In this document: positions 47,457 to 60,222 of the stretch, one piece after another
Layout of the letters: each line of letters starts with the position of its first letter
Position numbering within the stretch: position 1 is the stretch's first letter
Assembly: GCF_001659605.2 (NCBI RefSeq)
Contig: NC_035164.2
Span: forward strand, 18,012,000 to 18,075,999
From: Manihot esculenta
Lineage: Eukaryota > Streptophyta > Magnoliopsida > Malpighiales > Euphorbiaceae
Reading direction: 5' to 3'
Length of the DNA stretch: 64,000 nucleotides
Position numbers and translations under genes: made by a program
The notes under the pieces: model-generated
Databases searched by the model: none
What the model was told of the DNA's origin: nothing
The model's input: only the letters and a program-made list of their open reading frames with translations

Positions 47457-48269
47457 TGATACGGATCCAATAGGGCAAATTTCTAACATTGGTGTGGGGC
47501 AAATTTATGTCATTCAAATGGATCTAAAAGGAGTTCAAAATTATATTCATATGATCCATATATATTTGGGGCGTGCTTCAACTCATATTGGACAGATTTG
47601 GTGCAACACTTGCAATCATAGGCTTAGGGAGCCTAATCAAACCTATGGGCTAAAACTACACAAAGGGAAGCCTAAAGTGAAGATCAAGTAAGGCTTTTGT
47701 GAATATTCAGCTTTGTTATGATGGGCTTGCTATATTTTTATTATTTAACACTTGTTTTATTTTAGCTTTGTTTGGGCTTGTATTCTGGCCATACTTTATC
47801 TTTTAAGTTTTAGAGTGTTGGGCCATGTTTTGAGCTTATGTTTCAATACTTATGTGTTATTTTAGTGTGTGATTGGGCTTGGCCCTTATGTGTTTAAGTC
47901 AGGTCCAAGAAGAGTGTCTTAGGGTTTTATTTGTTTTTCTCCTTACTATATAAGAATAAGAAACAATTGTAAAAGGAGCTTTTAATCAAAATTTCAGAAT
48001 TCTTTACATGCCTTTGGCGTGTATTGCTTTGAGTGAGAGTGAGGATTTGCTTTCATCAATTGCACCAGGAATCTTGGCTAACTTATCAACTATTCGTTGT
48101 GGCGTTTGTCAGATTCTCATTTAAATCCTTCGATCATTGGTGTTTCAGCTTCTCTAAGTGTGGGGTGCCATAGGAGGTGGATTTATCAAATCTTTGGATT
48201 CCATATCTACTTGTGCGTGTGGGTTTGAGGCTTGTGCCATAGGGTTCCGCGTCAGTTGGTATCAGAGCC

Positions 48270-49190
48270 AAAGTGAGGTAAATTCTTATTTATCTCAGGA
48301 TCTAGAGTTATTTTTTTGAGTTTTCTTTTCTTCGTTATTGATTTCGGTGAAAGCTTTTGTATTCATGACTGCTCCTTCTTGATAAATTATCACATAATCT
48401 CTTTTGGAAGAAAATTCGAAATCCAAAAAAAAAATGAAAAAAAAAAATTTGCATTTGCCTTATTTACCTTGATCTGGCCGAAATTGTGATATGCTTCCTT
48501 TTTCATCCATATTTCCTTACCTATCTCAATTGATTGCTGTAGTTTATGGAAATCAATTTTAAATTTTGAATTGGGTTGAATCCAGATTAGGAGACAAAAG
48601 AAATCTGCCTATTTCTTAAGGTGCACATTTAAGGCAACTGCATCTGAATCGATTTGGTGTCAAATCCATCTTTTAATGCCCATTTTCGTCTATGATGCTG
48701 CACTGAGTGAGATTTTCTTTTTTTAGTCTATTTGTGGGGTTTTGATACTTGCCTTTTGGGTAGGTTTAAATAGATCCGTATTTAATTTGCGTTGAAGCGA
48801 ATTAAATTCAAACTTTTGTCCAGATTCGTTTTTATTTGAATTCAAAGTTTCTTTTTTTGGTTTAAGCTTGCTTTTGCTTCCTTTACATTGCTGGAGTATT
48901 GTTTGCTTGTGTCTATACTCTAGGTGATATTTTTCAAGTAGCACAAAACCTAGTTCATGTGTTACTTTCCAAATTGTCAGTGTATTCTTTCTAGTTTTTT
49001 ACGCGCTTCCTTCTTTCTTTAGGTTTTCTTCTTGGTTTCATTAAACGCACTTTGTGGTTGGTTGGTTGACCTTAGTTTCTGAAGTGCAATTGATGAATCA
49101 GCAAAAGAATGGTAAGAGTGCAAACACTTGAGTACTTTTTTTAACACAATATTTGCTAGTTCTTTTTGTTCTTTGTTGATTTAAGGTAGG
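48270..49190 (+). other. Element G leader, non-coding
   Basis: AT-rich DNA between PBS and the first ATG of the remnant frame, with an A-rich run at 48425-48448. No feature recognised. Confidence 0.6.
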
Positions 49191-50486
49191 ATGAGTAAAG
49201 ACAAGAATATGGTGGATCGTACTGATGGAACTGAATCGAATATGGGTAACGATTATAAGCTCTTTAAGAAGTCAGTCAGTGGTGAGTTACAAAGGCTCAA
49301 TAAGACTCTTGAGAGGTTGACTGAAACTATGGAGAGTTTGAATGTCTCACAAGCTTCCACTTCTACAAGAATACCTCAAAAAACTCCTAATTACAATAAT
49401 GACTGTGATGATTCTGATGTGTTGGTTAATAATGTGTTGCTTGCTGCACATTGTGAGATGCTTGTTGCTAGGCGTGCTCTGAATATGTAGGTTAAGGAAG
49501 AAGGCCTAGAACAACGGGAAAACATATTTCACACTAGGTGTTTGGTTAATGGAAAAGTGTGTACTCTCATTATTGAGGGAGGTAGTAGCACAAATGTGGC
49601 TAGTGTGTAGATGGTGGAAAAATTGGGCTTGGCTTCTATTAAACACCCTAAGCCATATAGATTGCAATGGTTGAATGATTGTGGTGAGGTTAGGGTTACA
49701 CGCCAGGTGGTTATACCATTTTCTATTGGTAGGTACAAGGATGAGATCTTGTGTGATGTGGTACCTATGCAGGCAAGCCATATGTTGTTGGGTAGACCGT
49801 GGCAACATGATAGAAAGGTGCAATATGATGGGTTCAATAACAAGTACTCCTTCACTCATGAAGGACAGAAGGTTATACTCGCTCCTTTATCACCTCAAGA
49901 GGTATATGTTGATCAAATAAAGATGCTGGAGAGGGAGAGGGAGGCTTCGGCCTTTGCCACAAAGCGGAGTGAGAGCTAGAATTCTGCGAAAAAGATGAGA
50001 GAAAAGAGTGAGTTTGAGGGTAAAGAGGTTGGAAAAGAATCAAGACTAGTTCAAGGAGGGAAGGTGGAGAAAGAAAAGGAGAAAGAAGAGGCTAAAGTTC
50101 CAATCTCAACTTCCATAGAGATTGAAATTGAAGAGGAAGTTGTAATGCAAGAATCTAATATAGTTGTTGTTGAGAATTCCATCAATGAACTTATAGAAGA
50201 GGTTGTGAATGATGAGGGACATGGGGAGCACGTGATTGATGAGATGGAGGAGGTGAATGAGACTGTTTTGGAAGTTGTAGAGGAGAATGGGTCACATCCA
50301 CAAGATCTTTCTATGACTAATATTTTTATGTCTAGTTCATTTGTTCTTGATGTGCAGGTTGTTGATGAAAACATTCATGACGAAAGTTTTATCCTATTTC
50401 CACTTATTCAAAAGGAGGTCTTTGAAGATACATGGGTTCCTAAAGCTTCCCTTTTTGACATAAATATCAGCAAGATTCGAGGATGA
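49191..50486 (+). pseudogene. Element G protease-region frame with three amber stops
   Basis: One frame of 432 codons from ATG 49191. It has a short helical N terminus (ELQRLNKTLERLTETME), NIFHTRC, then the protease with LIIEGGSSTNVAS where families usually show D-G-G, VPMQASHMLLGRPWQHDRK, and an acidic Glu/Val-rich end. Capsid, zinc knuckle, RT, RNase H and integrase are missing. TAG codons at 49488, 49608 and 49977 interrupt it, and the active-site Asp is replaced by Glu, so it cannot be functional. Confidence 0.8.
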
Positions 50487-51307
50487 ATCTTTTCTAAAGA
50501 AGGAGAGAATGATACGGATCCAATAGGGCAAATTTCTAACATTGGTGTGGGGCAAACTTATGTCATTCAAATGGATCTAAAAGGAGTTCAAAATCATATT
50601 CATATGATCCATATATATTTGGGGCGTGCTTCAACTCATATTGGACAGATTTGGTGCAACACTTGCAATCATAGGCTTAGGGAGCCTAATCAAACCTATG
50701 GGCTAAAACTACACAAAGGGAAGCCTAAAGTGAAGATCAAGTAAGGCTTTTGTGAAGATTCAGCTTTGTTATGATGGGCTTGCTATATTTTTATTATTTA
50801 ACACTTGTTTTATTTTAGCTTTGTTTGGGCTTGTATTCTGGCCATACTTTATCTTTTAAGTTTTAGAGTGTTGGGCCATGTTTTGGGCTTATGTTTTAAT
50901 ACTTATGTATTATTTTAGTGTGTGATTGGGCTTGGGCCTTATGTGTTTAAGTCAGGTCCAAGAAGAGTATCTTAGGGTTTTATTTGTTTTTCTCCTTACT
51001 ATATAAGGATAAGAAACAATTGTAAGAGGAGCTTTTAATCAAAATTTCAGAATTCTTTTCATGCCTTTGGCGTGTATTGCTTTGAGTGAGAGTGAGGATT
51101 TGCTTTCATCAATTGCACCAGGAATCTTGGCTAACTTATCAACTATTCGTTGTGGCGTTTGTCAGATTCTCATTTAAATCCTTCGATCATTGGTGTTTCA
51201 GCTTCTCTAAGTGTGGGGTGCCATAGGAGGTGGGTTTATCAAATCTTTGGATTCCATATCTACTTGTGCGTGTGGGTTTGAGGCTTGTGCCATAGGGTTC
51301 CGCATCA

Positions 51308-53186
51308 GATATGTGCAAACATGAGCCACCCAACTGATTTATGTCCTTCTTTTCAAGAAGAGGACCAGCAAGTCAATGCAGTTAGGGGATTTAATGGACA
51401 AAGAAGGTATGATCCCTATTCTAACACCTACAACCTAGGTTGGAGGGATCACCCAAATTTCAGTTATGCAAAGGCCAATCAATAACCAAGCTATCAGTAA
51501 AGGAATTCAGCCCAAGCAACACCTCAAAAGTCCAACACGCCCCTTGAAGAGATCGTGAAATCCTTAGCAAACACGATGCAAAATTAGTGGGTCAAATAGC
51601 CACATCCGTGAGTAAACTTGAATCACAAGGAAAGCTACCTTTCCAAACTGAGATAAATCCAAGGCATAATGCTAGTGCCATCACATTAAGAAGTGGGAAA
51701 GAGCTTCAAGACAACAGGACTACGCAACGATCTGCCCAAATATAGAAACCGGGTGCTAAGGAAAAACTGCCAAAAAATAATCCAGGGCGTTGATTTGCCC
51801 AAATCACAGACCCAATCGATGGACAGACAATACTGCCTAGCAGTGGCGATTTGCCCAAATTAGAGAAGGCAGAAGGTGATTTGCCCAAATCAACAACCCA
51901 GGCAGAATGCAAGCACAAACATACCAAGGCAGATCAGCAACCAGAAGAAAAATTTAAGGTAACTCCTCCCTTCCCAAGAAGATTTGCAAGATCCCAAAAA
52001 GAAAAAGAGGAAAGAGAAATACTTGAGACACTCCGCAAGGTGGAAATCAATATACCTCTACTAGATGCCGTGAAACAAATACCAAGGTATGCCAAATTTC
52101 TCAAAGAGCTATGCACCAACCGAAGGAAACTTGCTGGACGTGAAAAAATAAGTGTGGGGGAGTGTGTCTCAGCTGTCATTCAAAGAAAACTTCAAGCTAA
52201 ATGCAAGGATAGAGGAATGTTTGTTGTTTCATGCAAGATAGGCAACATAGGGATAAAGAAGGCCATATGTGATATTGGGGTATCAATTAACGTTATACCC
52301 CTTTCCATCTTTAATTTATTGAATGTAGGTACACTCAAGGGCACGAGCATAGTAATCTAGTTGGCCGACCGATCTATTGTTTATCCTAAAGGAGTCCTAG
52401 AAGATGTGTTTGTGCAAGTGGACCAACTAGTCTTCCTAGCAGATTTTTATGTAATTGACATGGAGGAAGACAAAAGCAACACAACCTCGGACATCCTACT
52501 TGGACGACCATTCTTGAGCACAGCCAGAACCAAAATTGATGTGCATGATGGCACATTAACTATGAAATTTGAAGAGGAAGTAAACAAGTTCAATGTTTAT
52601 GATGCCATGAAATTTCCTAATGATGTGTCCCCTGTTTATGGCCTTGATATTATTGATGATTTAAGTCAAGAAATTTTTGATTTTGATCAAGATAATTTAC
52701 TTAATGCTGGTTTATACATGCAAGAAGACATGGACGAAAAGACCAACAGCACCAAGACAGATGCAGGGGAGACAGCATGCTGCACCTTACTGACAATGGA
52801 TGATTTGCCCAAATCACCAAAACAGGCAGATCCTGACTTGCCCAAATCACTGGAACAGCCAGACATAACCAGGAGCGATTTGACTAAATCACCAGGACAG
52901 GCATCAGATGATCTGCCCAAATTGATGAACCAACAGCAAGCTACTAGTCAGACAACAACTACATCAGATCTGAAACCCTTACCAGGGCACCTCAAATATG
53001 CCTACTTGGGGGCTGAAAAACACTACTAGTCATAGTGTCCAATCAGTTGAGCCAACAACAAGAAGAAGGCCTTCTAGAAGTGTTAAGAAAACACAAGAAA
53101 GCAATAGGGTGGACCTTGGAGGACATAAAGGGCATCTCACCATCAACATGCATGCATCGAATACTCATGGAAGAGGAGTGCAAACC
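51308..53186 (+). pseudogene. Element D zinc knuckle, protease and start of RT
   Basis: It begins inside the zinc knuckle (CANMSHPTDLC). A gag-protease linker has three TGATTTGCCCAAATCA words (51791-51892) and several stops. A frame from 51851 reads RKVEINIPLLDAVKQIPRY and the protease CDIGVSINVIPLS (Asp-Ile-Gly-Val, degenerate). A TAG at 52358 follows, then DILLGRPFLSTAR near 52490, a linker with DLPKS words (52801-52925), and the beginning of RT (HRILMEEECKP), cut by H-a at 53186. Homologous to 33100-35010 of C. Confidence 0.85.
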
Positions 53187-55117
53187 TGTAATACCCGGCT
53201 AGACCCTGGCATCGAAATTCCTACTTTTCGGCTGAATCTTCATTGGAATCTGGACTTCACGGATGTCGCAGCCTTCCAGAAGGGTAAAACAGAGGTTTTT
53301 CAAAAGGTTTTTACATGTTTTATGGTTTTGATTAAGAAAATTGAGTTTTGAAAAGAAAAAGACCAAGGCGGCAATTGCCAAGTTCGGCCGCCGAAAGTGA
53401 AGTTCGGCTGCCGAAAGTTGCATGGTTTTGCTGCCACCGAATCCCCACTTCGGCTGCCGAAGGTGGTGGAAGTGTGGAAGCTGCTTAGGCCGCCGAAGAA
53501 GGTATGCCGGCCACCTATAAAAAGTTCCTTTGACCGGAAATGGAGGGTGTTTGAGCTCTCTTTTTGGTCAGAGGTAGGTTTTTGTCCTCCTTTGGTTGTT
53601 TTCATCTTGTTCTTCAAAATCTTGCAAGTTTTAATGAGTTTTGAACTTGGTTTTTGAAGTTTTGAGCATAGAAGACAAAGTTTAGAGACTTGGAGATTCT
53701 GGATCGTTTTCCTCTACATCTTCGAGTTGGGACCATCGATCCTCTCGATTTTCAAGAGGTAAGCATGGATCCTTACCTCCTCTTATGTTTTAAGCATGTT
53801 TTAAAGGGTTTAAGAGAGTTTTATGGCATGTTTAGAGTGGATCTAGAAGTTGGAGTATATGTTGATCATATGCTATATGTGATGCTTTGATGTTGTTTGT
53901 GGGGTTTAAACTAGTTTTTAGGCCCCTATATGCATGGAAAAGGGTATATGTATGTTTTAGAGAAGTGGTATGCATGTTATGGGTGTTTTTATAGGTTTTG
54001 GAGGCTGGGAACTTGAGTTTGGAACAGAATCTGCCTGTCTGGGAAACCCAAGTTCGGCCGCCGAACCCCTTGAGGAGGCTGTTTTGGCCGCCTAACCTCG
54101 CCCCCGAAAGTTTGAACTTTCGGCTCTGGAGGGGAGTTTCGGCCGCCGAACATGCCGCTGAAGGTGGGTGACTTTTGGCTCTGGAAGTTCTTTCAGCCCC
54201 CGAACCTTGCCCCCGAAAGATTGGACTTTCGGATCTAGAAGGGACTTTCGGCCGTCGAAGGTGCCATCGAAAGTGCATGAGTTTCGGATCTGGAGGGACC
54301 TTCGGCCGCCGAACCTACCGCCGAAAGTCCCCTGTCCAGCCTTCCTTTGCCCATTTTTCCATGCATGTTTATGATGTTTTAAGGGGTTTTTGGGGAGATG
54401 TTTAGAGCTATGTTATAGTATGTTCGGTCCCTCATTTGAGTCCACCTTTGTAGGTTCGGACCCGAGGAACCAAGGAGGCCCGTAGAGTTAGCTGATACAG
54501 AGACTGTTCAGCAGTTGCTAGAGGTGAGTTGAGCAGAACTATGATTTTAAATAAATGAAAGTTTTAGCATGATTCATGCATCATAATTGCCATGTTATAC
54601 TAGGGTGTATTGCATTAGTGTTCACGAAGGTGACGCATTGCATTATTTATTGTCGATGGGAATGGACAACAGGGAGACCCTTTAGCCCTCTAATTATTAT
54701 TTCCATGTAACAGAAGTCCTGAGGAGCTCCTTGAGAGCCGGGTACAGAGTTTATTGTATGTAACAGAAGTCCTGAGGAGCTCCTTTGAGGGTCGGGCACA
54801 GAGCAGAGGGATTTTTGGGTCAGTCCATCCCTGATGTGATTTACTTGTGATATGATGCATTTCATGATAGCATGTTTTTTTTATTCAATATTTTTATTGT
54901 TCTGCTCACTGGGCTCTAGTAGCTCACCCCTCTCCCTAACCTCATGTTTTCAGGGCCATAGAAAAGACAGAGGAACAGCAAGGGTACAATCTATGTGTAA
55001 CAGTATAGAGTAGTGGACATGATATAATGTATAGAGATGATGTTATGTAATGTACAGAGGTATAGTATTGTGCTTGGCCCTAATGTATGTTTGATCCCTT
55101 TTGTACATGATCAGTAT
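53187..55117 (+). mobile_element. H-a: Tekay-type LTR, first part
   Basis: Starts TGTAATACCCGGCTAGACCC, directly after D RT (predicted TSD AAACC, 53182-53186). Palindrome clusters at 53382-53505 and 54052-54330 flank TATAAAAA (53516-53523). Donors TTCAAGAG|GTAAGC (53760) and GCTAGAG|GTGAGT (54522) are present, as is a two-unit minisatellite at 54706-54803. The U5 end is missing because H-b inserted at 55118. Whether H-a is a full element or a solo LTR cannot be seen. Confidence 0.82.
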
Positions 55118-56811
55118 TGTAATACCCGGCTAGATTCCGGCATCGGAATCCCTACCTTCCGGCGGAATCTCCATTGGAATATGGAATTCTGATGATGCTA
55201 GAGTCTTCTAGAGGGGTAAAATGTGTTTCTAAAATGTTTTCACATGATTTTATGGTTTTAAATGGAAAAGAAATGGAGTTTTGAAAAGAATAGGCCAAGG
55301 AGGAAGGACCCAGGTTCGGCCGCCGAACCTTAAGTTCGGCCGCCAAACATGGGGCTGTTTTGGGGGTGCTTTAGGCCTTCGAAGGCTTTGAGGGAAGAAA
55401 CCAGGTTCGGCCGCCGAACATGGGATAGTTTAGGAGGCACATTAGGCTGCCGAAGGTGGTGGAGCTGCAGAGGCAGCTTAGGCCGCCGAAGGTGGTTGAC
55501 CGGCCACCTATAAAAAGGCCCTCAGACCGAAAATGGGCGAGTTTTCTCCCCATTCTCGAGCTCAAGTGTGTTCATGTCCTCCTTTGGATGATTTCATGTT
55601 CTTTCTTCAAATCCTTCATGTTTTTATGAGTTTCCTTTTGGGTTTTGAAATTTTAAAGCTTAAATCAAGTTTTGGGAGCTTGGAGACCCAAAGAGTTTGT
55701 TTTCTCCCATCTCCAAGTTAAGGATCACACCAACCCTCGATCTTCAAGAGGTAAGTGTGGATCTTTGCTTTCCTTTATGTTTTAATTAAGTTTTAAGAAG
55801 TTTTGATGCTTGTGTATGGGTAGATATGCATGTTAGAGTTTATGTGAATTTTATACTCAATGTATGTTTATGTGGTGTTATGTTGATAGGTTTATGCTAG
55901 TTTATGCCCTATATGCTTGTGGGAGTGTGTATGCATGTTTGAGAGAGAGCATGTGAGGTTTCTGTTGGTTTTGGGGTTGGTTTTGCTTGAGACAGGTTCG
56001 GACCTGTCGTTCGGAGGGAACCATGTTCGGCCTCCAAAGGTATGTTCGGCCGTCGAACCTGCATGAGAGGCAGCCCTTTTGGCCGCCTAACATGCCCCCG
56101 AAGGCCAGGACTTTCGGATCTGTGCATGGGTTTCGGCCGCCGAAAGTGCCCCCGAAAGTGCCTGACTTTCGGATCTGGGAGAACCTTCGGCCGGCGAACC
56201 TGCCCCCGAACCTGCATGGCTTTCGGCTCTGGAAGGGACTTTCGGCCGCCGAAGGTGCCACCGAAAGTGCCCTGTCCAGACCTTTCTTGGGTGTTTTCTA
56301 TGTATGTTTTGAGGATGTTTTAGGGAGTTGTTTATGAGTTGTTTAGAGTGTGTTTGGCACCTCATTCGAGTCCACCTGTGTAGGATCGGACCCGAGGGAC
56401 CGAGGAGGCCAGCAGAGTTAGTTGTTACAGAGTCAGTCCAGCGTCTACCAGAGGTGAGTAGAACTAAATTCTATGTTTCAAATAACTAAATCTTTAGCAT
56501 GTTCATGCATCACGAATGCCATGTATGTATTAGGTTGTTTGCATTAGAATACACGAATATGATGCATTGCATTCTATGTTGTCGATGTGGATGAATGTTG
56601 GATGAACCATTAGCCCTCCATATGTACGATGTTTAATGAAAGTCTAAGGCTGCCCATGTCTACACGTCCTGGCATTTATTTATGTATGATGATTAATGAA
56701 AGTCCAGGGCTACCCATGTCCACGCGTCTTGGCAATTGTGTGATGACTAAGTAGAAGTCTTGCGGAGCTCTGTCGAGGGTCGGGCACATCACATATAGGG
56801 TTATTGGCGAC
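55118..56811 (+). mobile_element. H-b: Tekay-type LTR, first part
   Basis: Starts TGTAATACCCGGCTAGATTCC inside H-a (predicted TSD AGTAT, 55113-55117). It has palindrome clusters at 55315-55490 and 56020-56270, TATAAAAA at 55509-55516, donors at 55750 and 56454, and a two-unit minisatellite at about 56625-56735. Element I interrupts it at 56812. Remaining parts lie outside the window. Confidence 0.82.
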
Positions 56812-59056
56812 TGTAACAGGCCGGAAATCCGGACCGCTACCGGCGCTAGAATCCAGATCGGCGTAAGGCCGCCGGGACCCGTAGCAAGCCTGACATATAA
56901 CCTGTAAACCTGAAAATCCCATACATGATCAAACAAACTCAAAAGAATCTGTAAACATTCTCATATATCAGCCAAGCTCGACCTGTACATTACATAATCA
57001 TAAACATAAACCACCACTGGAGCCCTCATCAAATGCTCCAATGGGGTATCTCATCATACATTGAGCTTGGACCATCATGAACATCATAAACATATCTATA
57101 GATCATGTATCAAAAGGGACAACAATACCCATAGGGTCAAGCACAACTATAACCTCAATATATATCTCATTACATAACATGCTATAATCTTTTACATTAC
57201 ATCATAGTACAATTGTCATGTCCACAACCTAACTATTACATAAACATCCTTCAAGACTCTGGCTAACCTCCTGGTCTACCCTGTACCTGCACATCTGGGG
57301 TTAGGGGAGAGGGGTGAGCTACAAAGCCCAGTGAGCAGAATAGAGAAAACATATATTAAAATTTCGTGCTTACATGAAATGCAACACATCACAAACATAT
57401 CACATAAGGATGGTATTGTCACCTCTAGTCCTCTACATTCCAAAATGCCGGGACGTAGAATGGGTACAACCGGACTTCCTCTTACTATAACATAAGATAA
57501 CATTCCAATATGCCAGGGACGTAGAATGGGTACAACCTGGTCTTTCTCTTACTCTGGCCGGGACGTAGAATGGGTACAACCGGCAACCATACCATAACAT
57601 GCCTTATCCTAACATATCAAGGACTAAAGGATCATTCAATGCCCATCCACAACATCATCAAGTATGCAATGCAACATATTCGTGGAATCTAATGCAAACA
57701 ACCTAAAATATCACATGGCATTCATGATGCATGGGTCATGCTCAAAATTCATATTTCATTGATTTAAACTTAAGGTTTATTCCACTCACCTCTGGCTAGC
57801 TCTGACAAACTCTATAGCAGCTGGCTCACTGCGGGGGTCCTCGGTTCCTCGGGTCCGAACCTACACAGGTGGACTCCAATGAGGGACCAAACATACATAA
57901 ACATAACTCTAATATACTCCCCAAAAACCCCCTAAAACATCATGAAATAATCATAGAAATATATGCATGAAATGGCTGAACAGGGCACTTTCGGCGGCAG
58001 GTTCGGCGGCCGAAAGTCCCGTCAGAGCCGAAAGTCAGGCACTTTCGGCGGCACCTTCGGCGGCCGAAAGTCCCAGACAGATCCGAAAGTCCTCTTTCGG
58101 GGGCAAGCTTCGGCAGCCGAATGCTGCCTCCACAAAGGGGGTTCGGCGGCCGAAAGTCCCTTCGGCGGCCGAACCTGAGCTTCTCCCGAATGGCAGAAAC
58201 TCAGCTCTCCTATGCACATTTCGCCTCCCAAGCTCAAATCATGCATACCACTCAACCAAAACATGCATACAAGCTCCTAGGGGCCTCAAACAAACATATA
58301 CCCCAACTACAACACTTCAAACATACTCAAACATGCCACATTGCTCACAAATCACATAAAACCTAACATAGCTCAACTAACTTAAACATGCATTTCTACC
58401 CCATAAAACTTCATAAAACTTACTTAAAACATACTATGAGCTTAAGATCGGCTCTTACCTCTTGAAGATCGAGAGAGAGACGACCTAAACCCGGAGATCC
58501 AAGCAAATGAGCTCCTGAGTTTCCAAAGCTCCAAAACTTGTTTTAAAAGCTCAAAACTTGCAATGTGAGGTTAAAACTCAAGAAAAATGGAGGAGATTTG
58601 AAGAAAGAACACAAGATTTGGGGAGAGGGAGGTCGGAAGCTAGCTATGGCCGAAAATGGGAGAAAGCTCACCCATTTCGGCTAAGTGCCCCTTTTATAGG
58701 TGGCTGGCCAGGCCACGTTCGGGGGCCGAATGTGCCTCCGCATGCATGCCATGTTCGGCGGCCGAACTTCAGTTTTGGCAGCCGAACCTGGACTCCCCTT
58801 TTCTCATGTTTTCAGGGGCCTAACGTGCCTCCAAAACGCATGCATGTTCGGCGGCCGAACTTGACTTTCGGCGGCCGAACCTGGGTTTTCCTCCAAAGAC
58901 TTTTCATACAAAAACTCGTTTAAAAACATACTTAAAATTATTAAAAACATGAAAACATATCATAAAAACATACTTTTACCCTTCTAGAGGTTTCCGACAT
59001 CCGAGATTCCACCGGACGGTAGGAATTCCGATACCGGAGTCTAGCCGGGTATTACA

Positions 59057-59089
59057 TTCTCCCCCCTTAAGAACATTCGTCCCCGAATG
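59057..59089 (-). other. Element I polypurine tract and hairpin
   Basis: Minus-strand CATTCG-GGGA-CGAATG (59074-59089) then TTCTTAAGGGGGGAGAA next to the LTR. Confidence 0.85.
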
Positions 59090-59162
59090 TTCCTCAACTA
59101 GGACATGCATAACATAAAACATAACATACATACATAACATATAAACACATAGAGATCTAACC

Positions 59163-60222
59163 TTAAAAGAGATGAGGGTACTGCTGGAGCATGGACTCCC
59201 GTGTCTCCCAGGTACATTCTTCTATATTGTGGTGGTTCCACATGACTTTCACCATCGGGATTTCCTTGTTCCTCAACTTTCTGATCTGAGTGTCAAGAAT
59301 CCGCACTGGCTGCTCTACATAGGTGAGATCCTCTTGGATCTCTACATCAGGCTCACTAAGAACCTTGCCCGGATTTGACACAAATTTCCTCAACATAGAA
59401 ATATGGAAAACCGAATGGATTCTTGCCATTGAAGTAGGTAAATCCAGCTTGTACGATACATTCCCAATCCTTTGCAGGACTTCAAAGGGTCCGATGTACC
59501 GTGGAGCCAGCTTACCTTTCTTCCCGAACCGAACCACTCCTTTCATCGGAGACACCTTAAGCAATACCAGATCCCCCTCCTGAAACTCTACCTGTCTTCT
59601 GCGGATGTCTGCATAACTCTTCTGTCTGCTTGTAGCAGTCTTGATCCTTTCTCTGATGATGGGCACCACCCTGCTGGTGATCTCTACTAACTCAGGCCCT
59701 GCCAAGGCCTTCTCTCCAACTTCCTCCCAGCAAACAGGTGACCTGCACTTCCTTCCATACAAAGCTTCATATGGAGCCATCCCGATGCTAGCATGATGGC
59801 TATTATTGTAGGCAAACTCCACCAAAGGTAGATGCTGCCTCCAAGAACCGCCAAAGTCCAGCACACACATTCTAAGCATATCCTCGATAGTCTGGATGGT
59901 CCTCTCCGACTGTCCGTCCGTCTGTGGATGGAAGGCAATACTGAAATCCAACCTGGTACCCATGGCATCCTGCAGACTCCGCCAAAACCTGGAGGTGAAC
60001 TGGGGCCCTCTATCTGACACTATTGAAACAGGAACCCCATGCAACCTGACAATCTCATCTACATACACCTGCGCCAACTTGTCCACAGAATAGCCACTCC
60101 TGACAGGGATGAAGTGAGCGGATTTGGTGAGTCTGTCCACAATCACCCATATGGAGTCCAATCTGTTGGACATCGCCGGTAACCCCACTACGAAGTCCAT
60201 AGCTATATTCTCCCATTTCCAC
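59163..60222 (-). CDS. Element I integrase C-terminal part, truncated by J
   Basis: Open from the J insertion site (60222) to the TAA at 59163. It contains [16 protein letters not shown], the [11 protein letters not shown] region and the chromodomain-like tail ending QQYPHLF, very similar to B. The catalytic Asp, Asp and Glu segments are present and there is no stop, so this copy was probably coding-competent until J inserted. The upstream half lies beyond the window. Confidence 0.88.

Larger units (their letters stand above)
47457..51307 (+). mobile_element. Element G: small gypsy deletion derivative
   Basis: A 3851-bp insertion with TSD GATAT (47452-47456, 51308-51312), LTRs of exactly 798 bp (47457-48254, 50510-51307) starting TGATACGGATCC, PBS TGGTATCAGAGCC at 48257-48269 and a purine tract AAAGAAGGAGAGAA before the 3' LTR. 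Only a protease-region frame remains internally. LTRs are nearly identical. The protein fragment resembles CRM/Reina-type chromoviruses. Confidence 0.9.
28440..53186 (+). mobile_element. Element D: Athila-like retrotransposon, host of nested insertions
   Basis: The 5' LTR (28440-29858), PBS, gag, protease and the start of RT are visible in pieces: 28440-30261, 39737-39829, 46764-47456 and 51313-53186. They are split by C, E, G and H-a, and each of the first three joins is proven by a 5-bp TSD and sequence continuity. The predicted left TSD is CTTAC (28435-28439); the 3' half lies beyond the window or behind H-a. Several stops and shifts show it is the oldest member of the stack. Its palindromic word is TGATTTGCCCAAATCA. 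Confidence 0.85.
56812..60222 (-). mobile_element. Element I: Tekay-type retrotransposon, 3' part
   Basis: The 3' LTR (56812-59056, TGTAACAGGCCGG...CCGGGTATTACA on plus), PPT and the C-terminal integrase are visible; J inserted at 60223 and the rest is outside. Predicted TSD GCGAC (56807-56811). LTR features match B: minisatellite at 57441-57583, palindrome clusters at 57985-58170 and 58715-58880, and TATAAAA (minus) at 58692-58698. Confidence 0.88.

Noticed and set aside
47446..47691. Small open frame repeated at 50547-50744 as a conserved gene
   Set aside because: Both lie inside the two LTRs of element G, so the repetition is explained by LTR identity.
50051..50374. Minus-strand Ser/Thr-rich frame in element G
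   Set aside because: It is the antisense of the Glu/Val-rich protease-linker frame and has no independent support.
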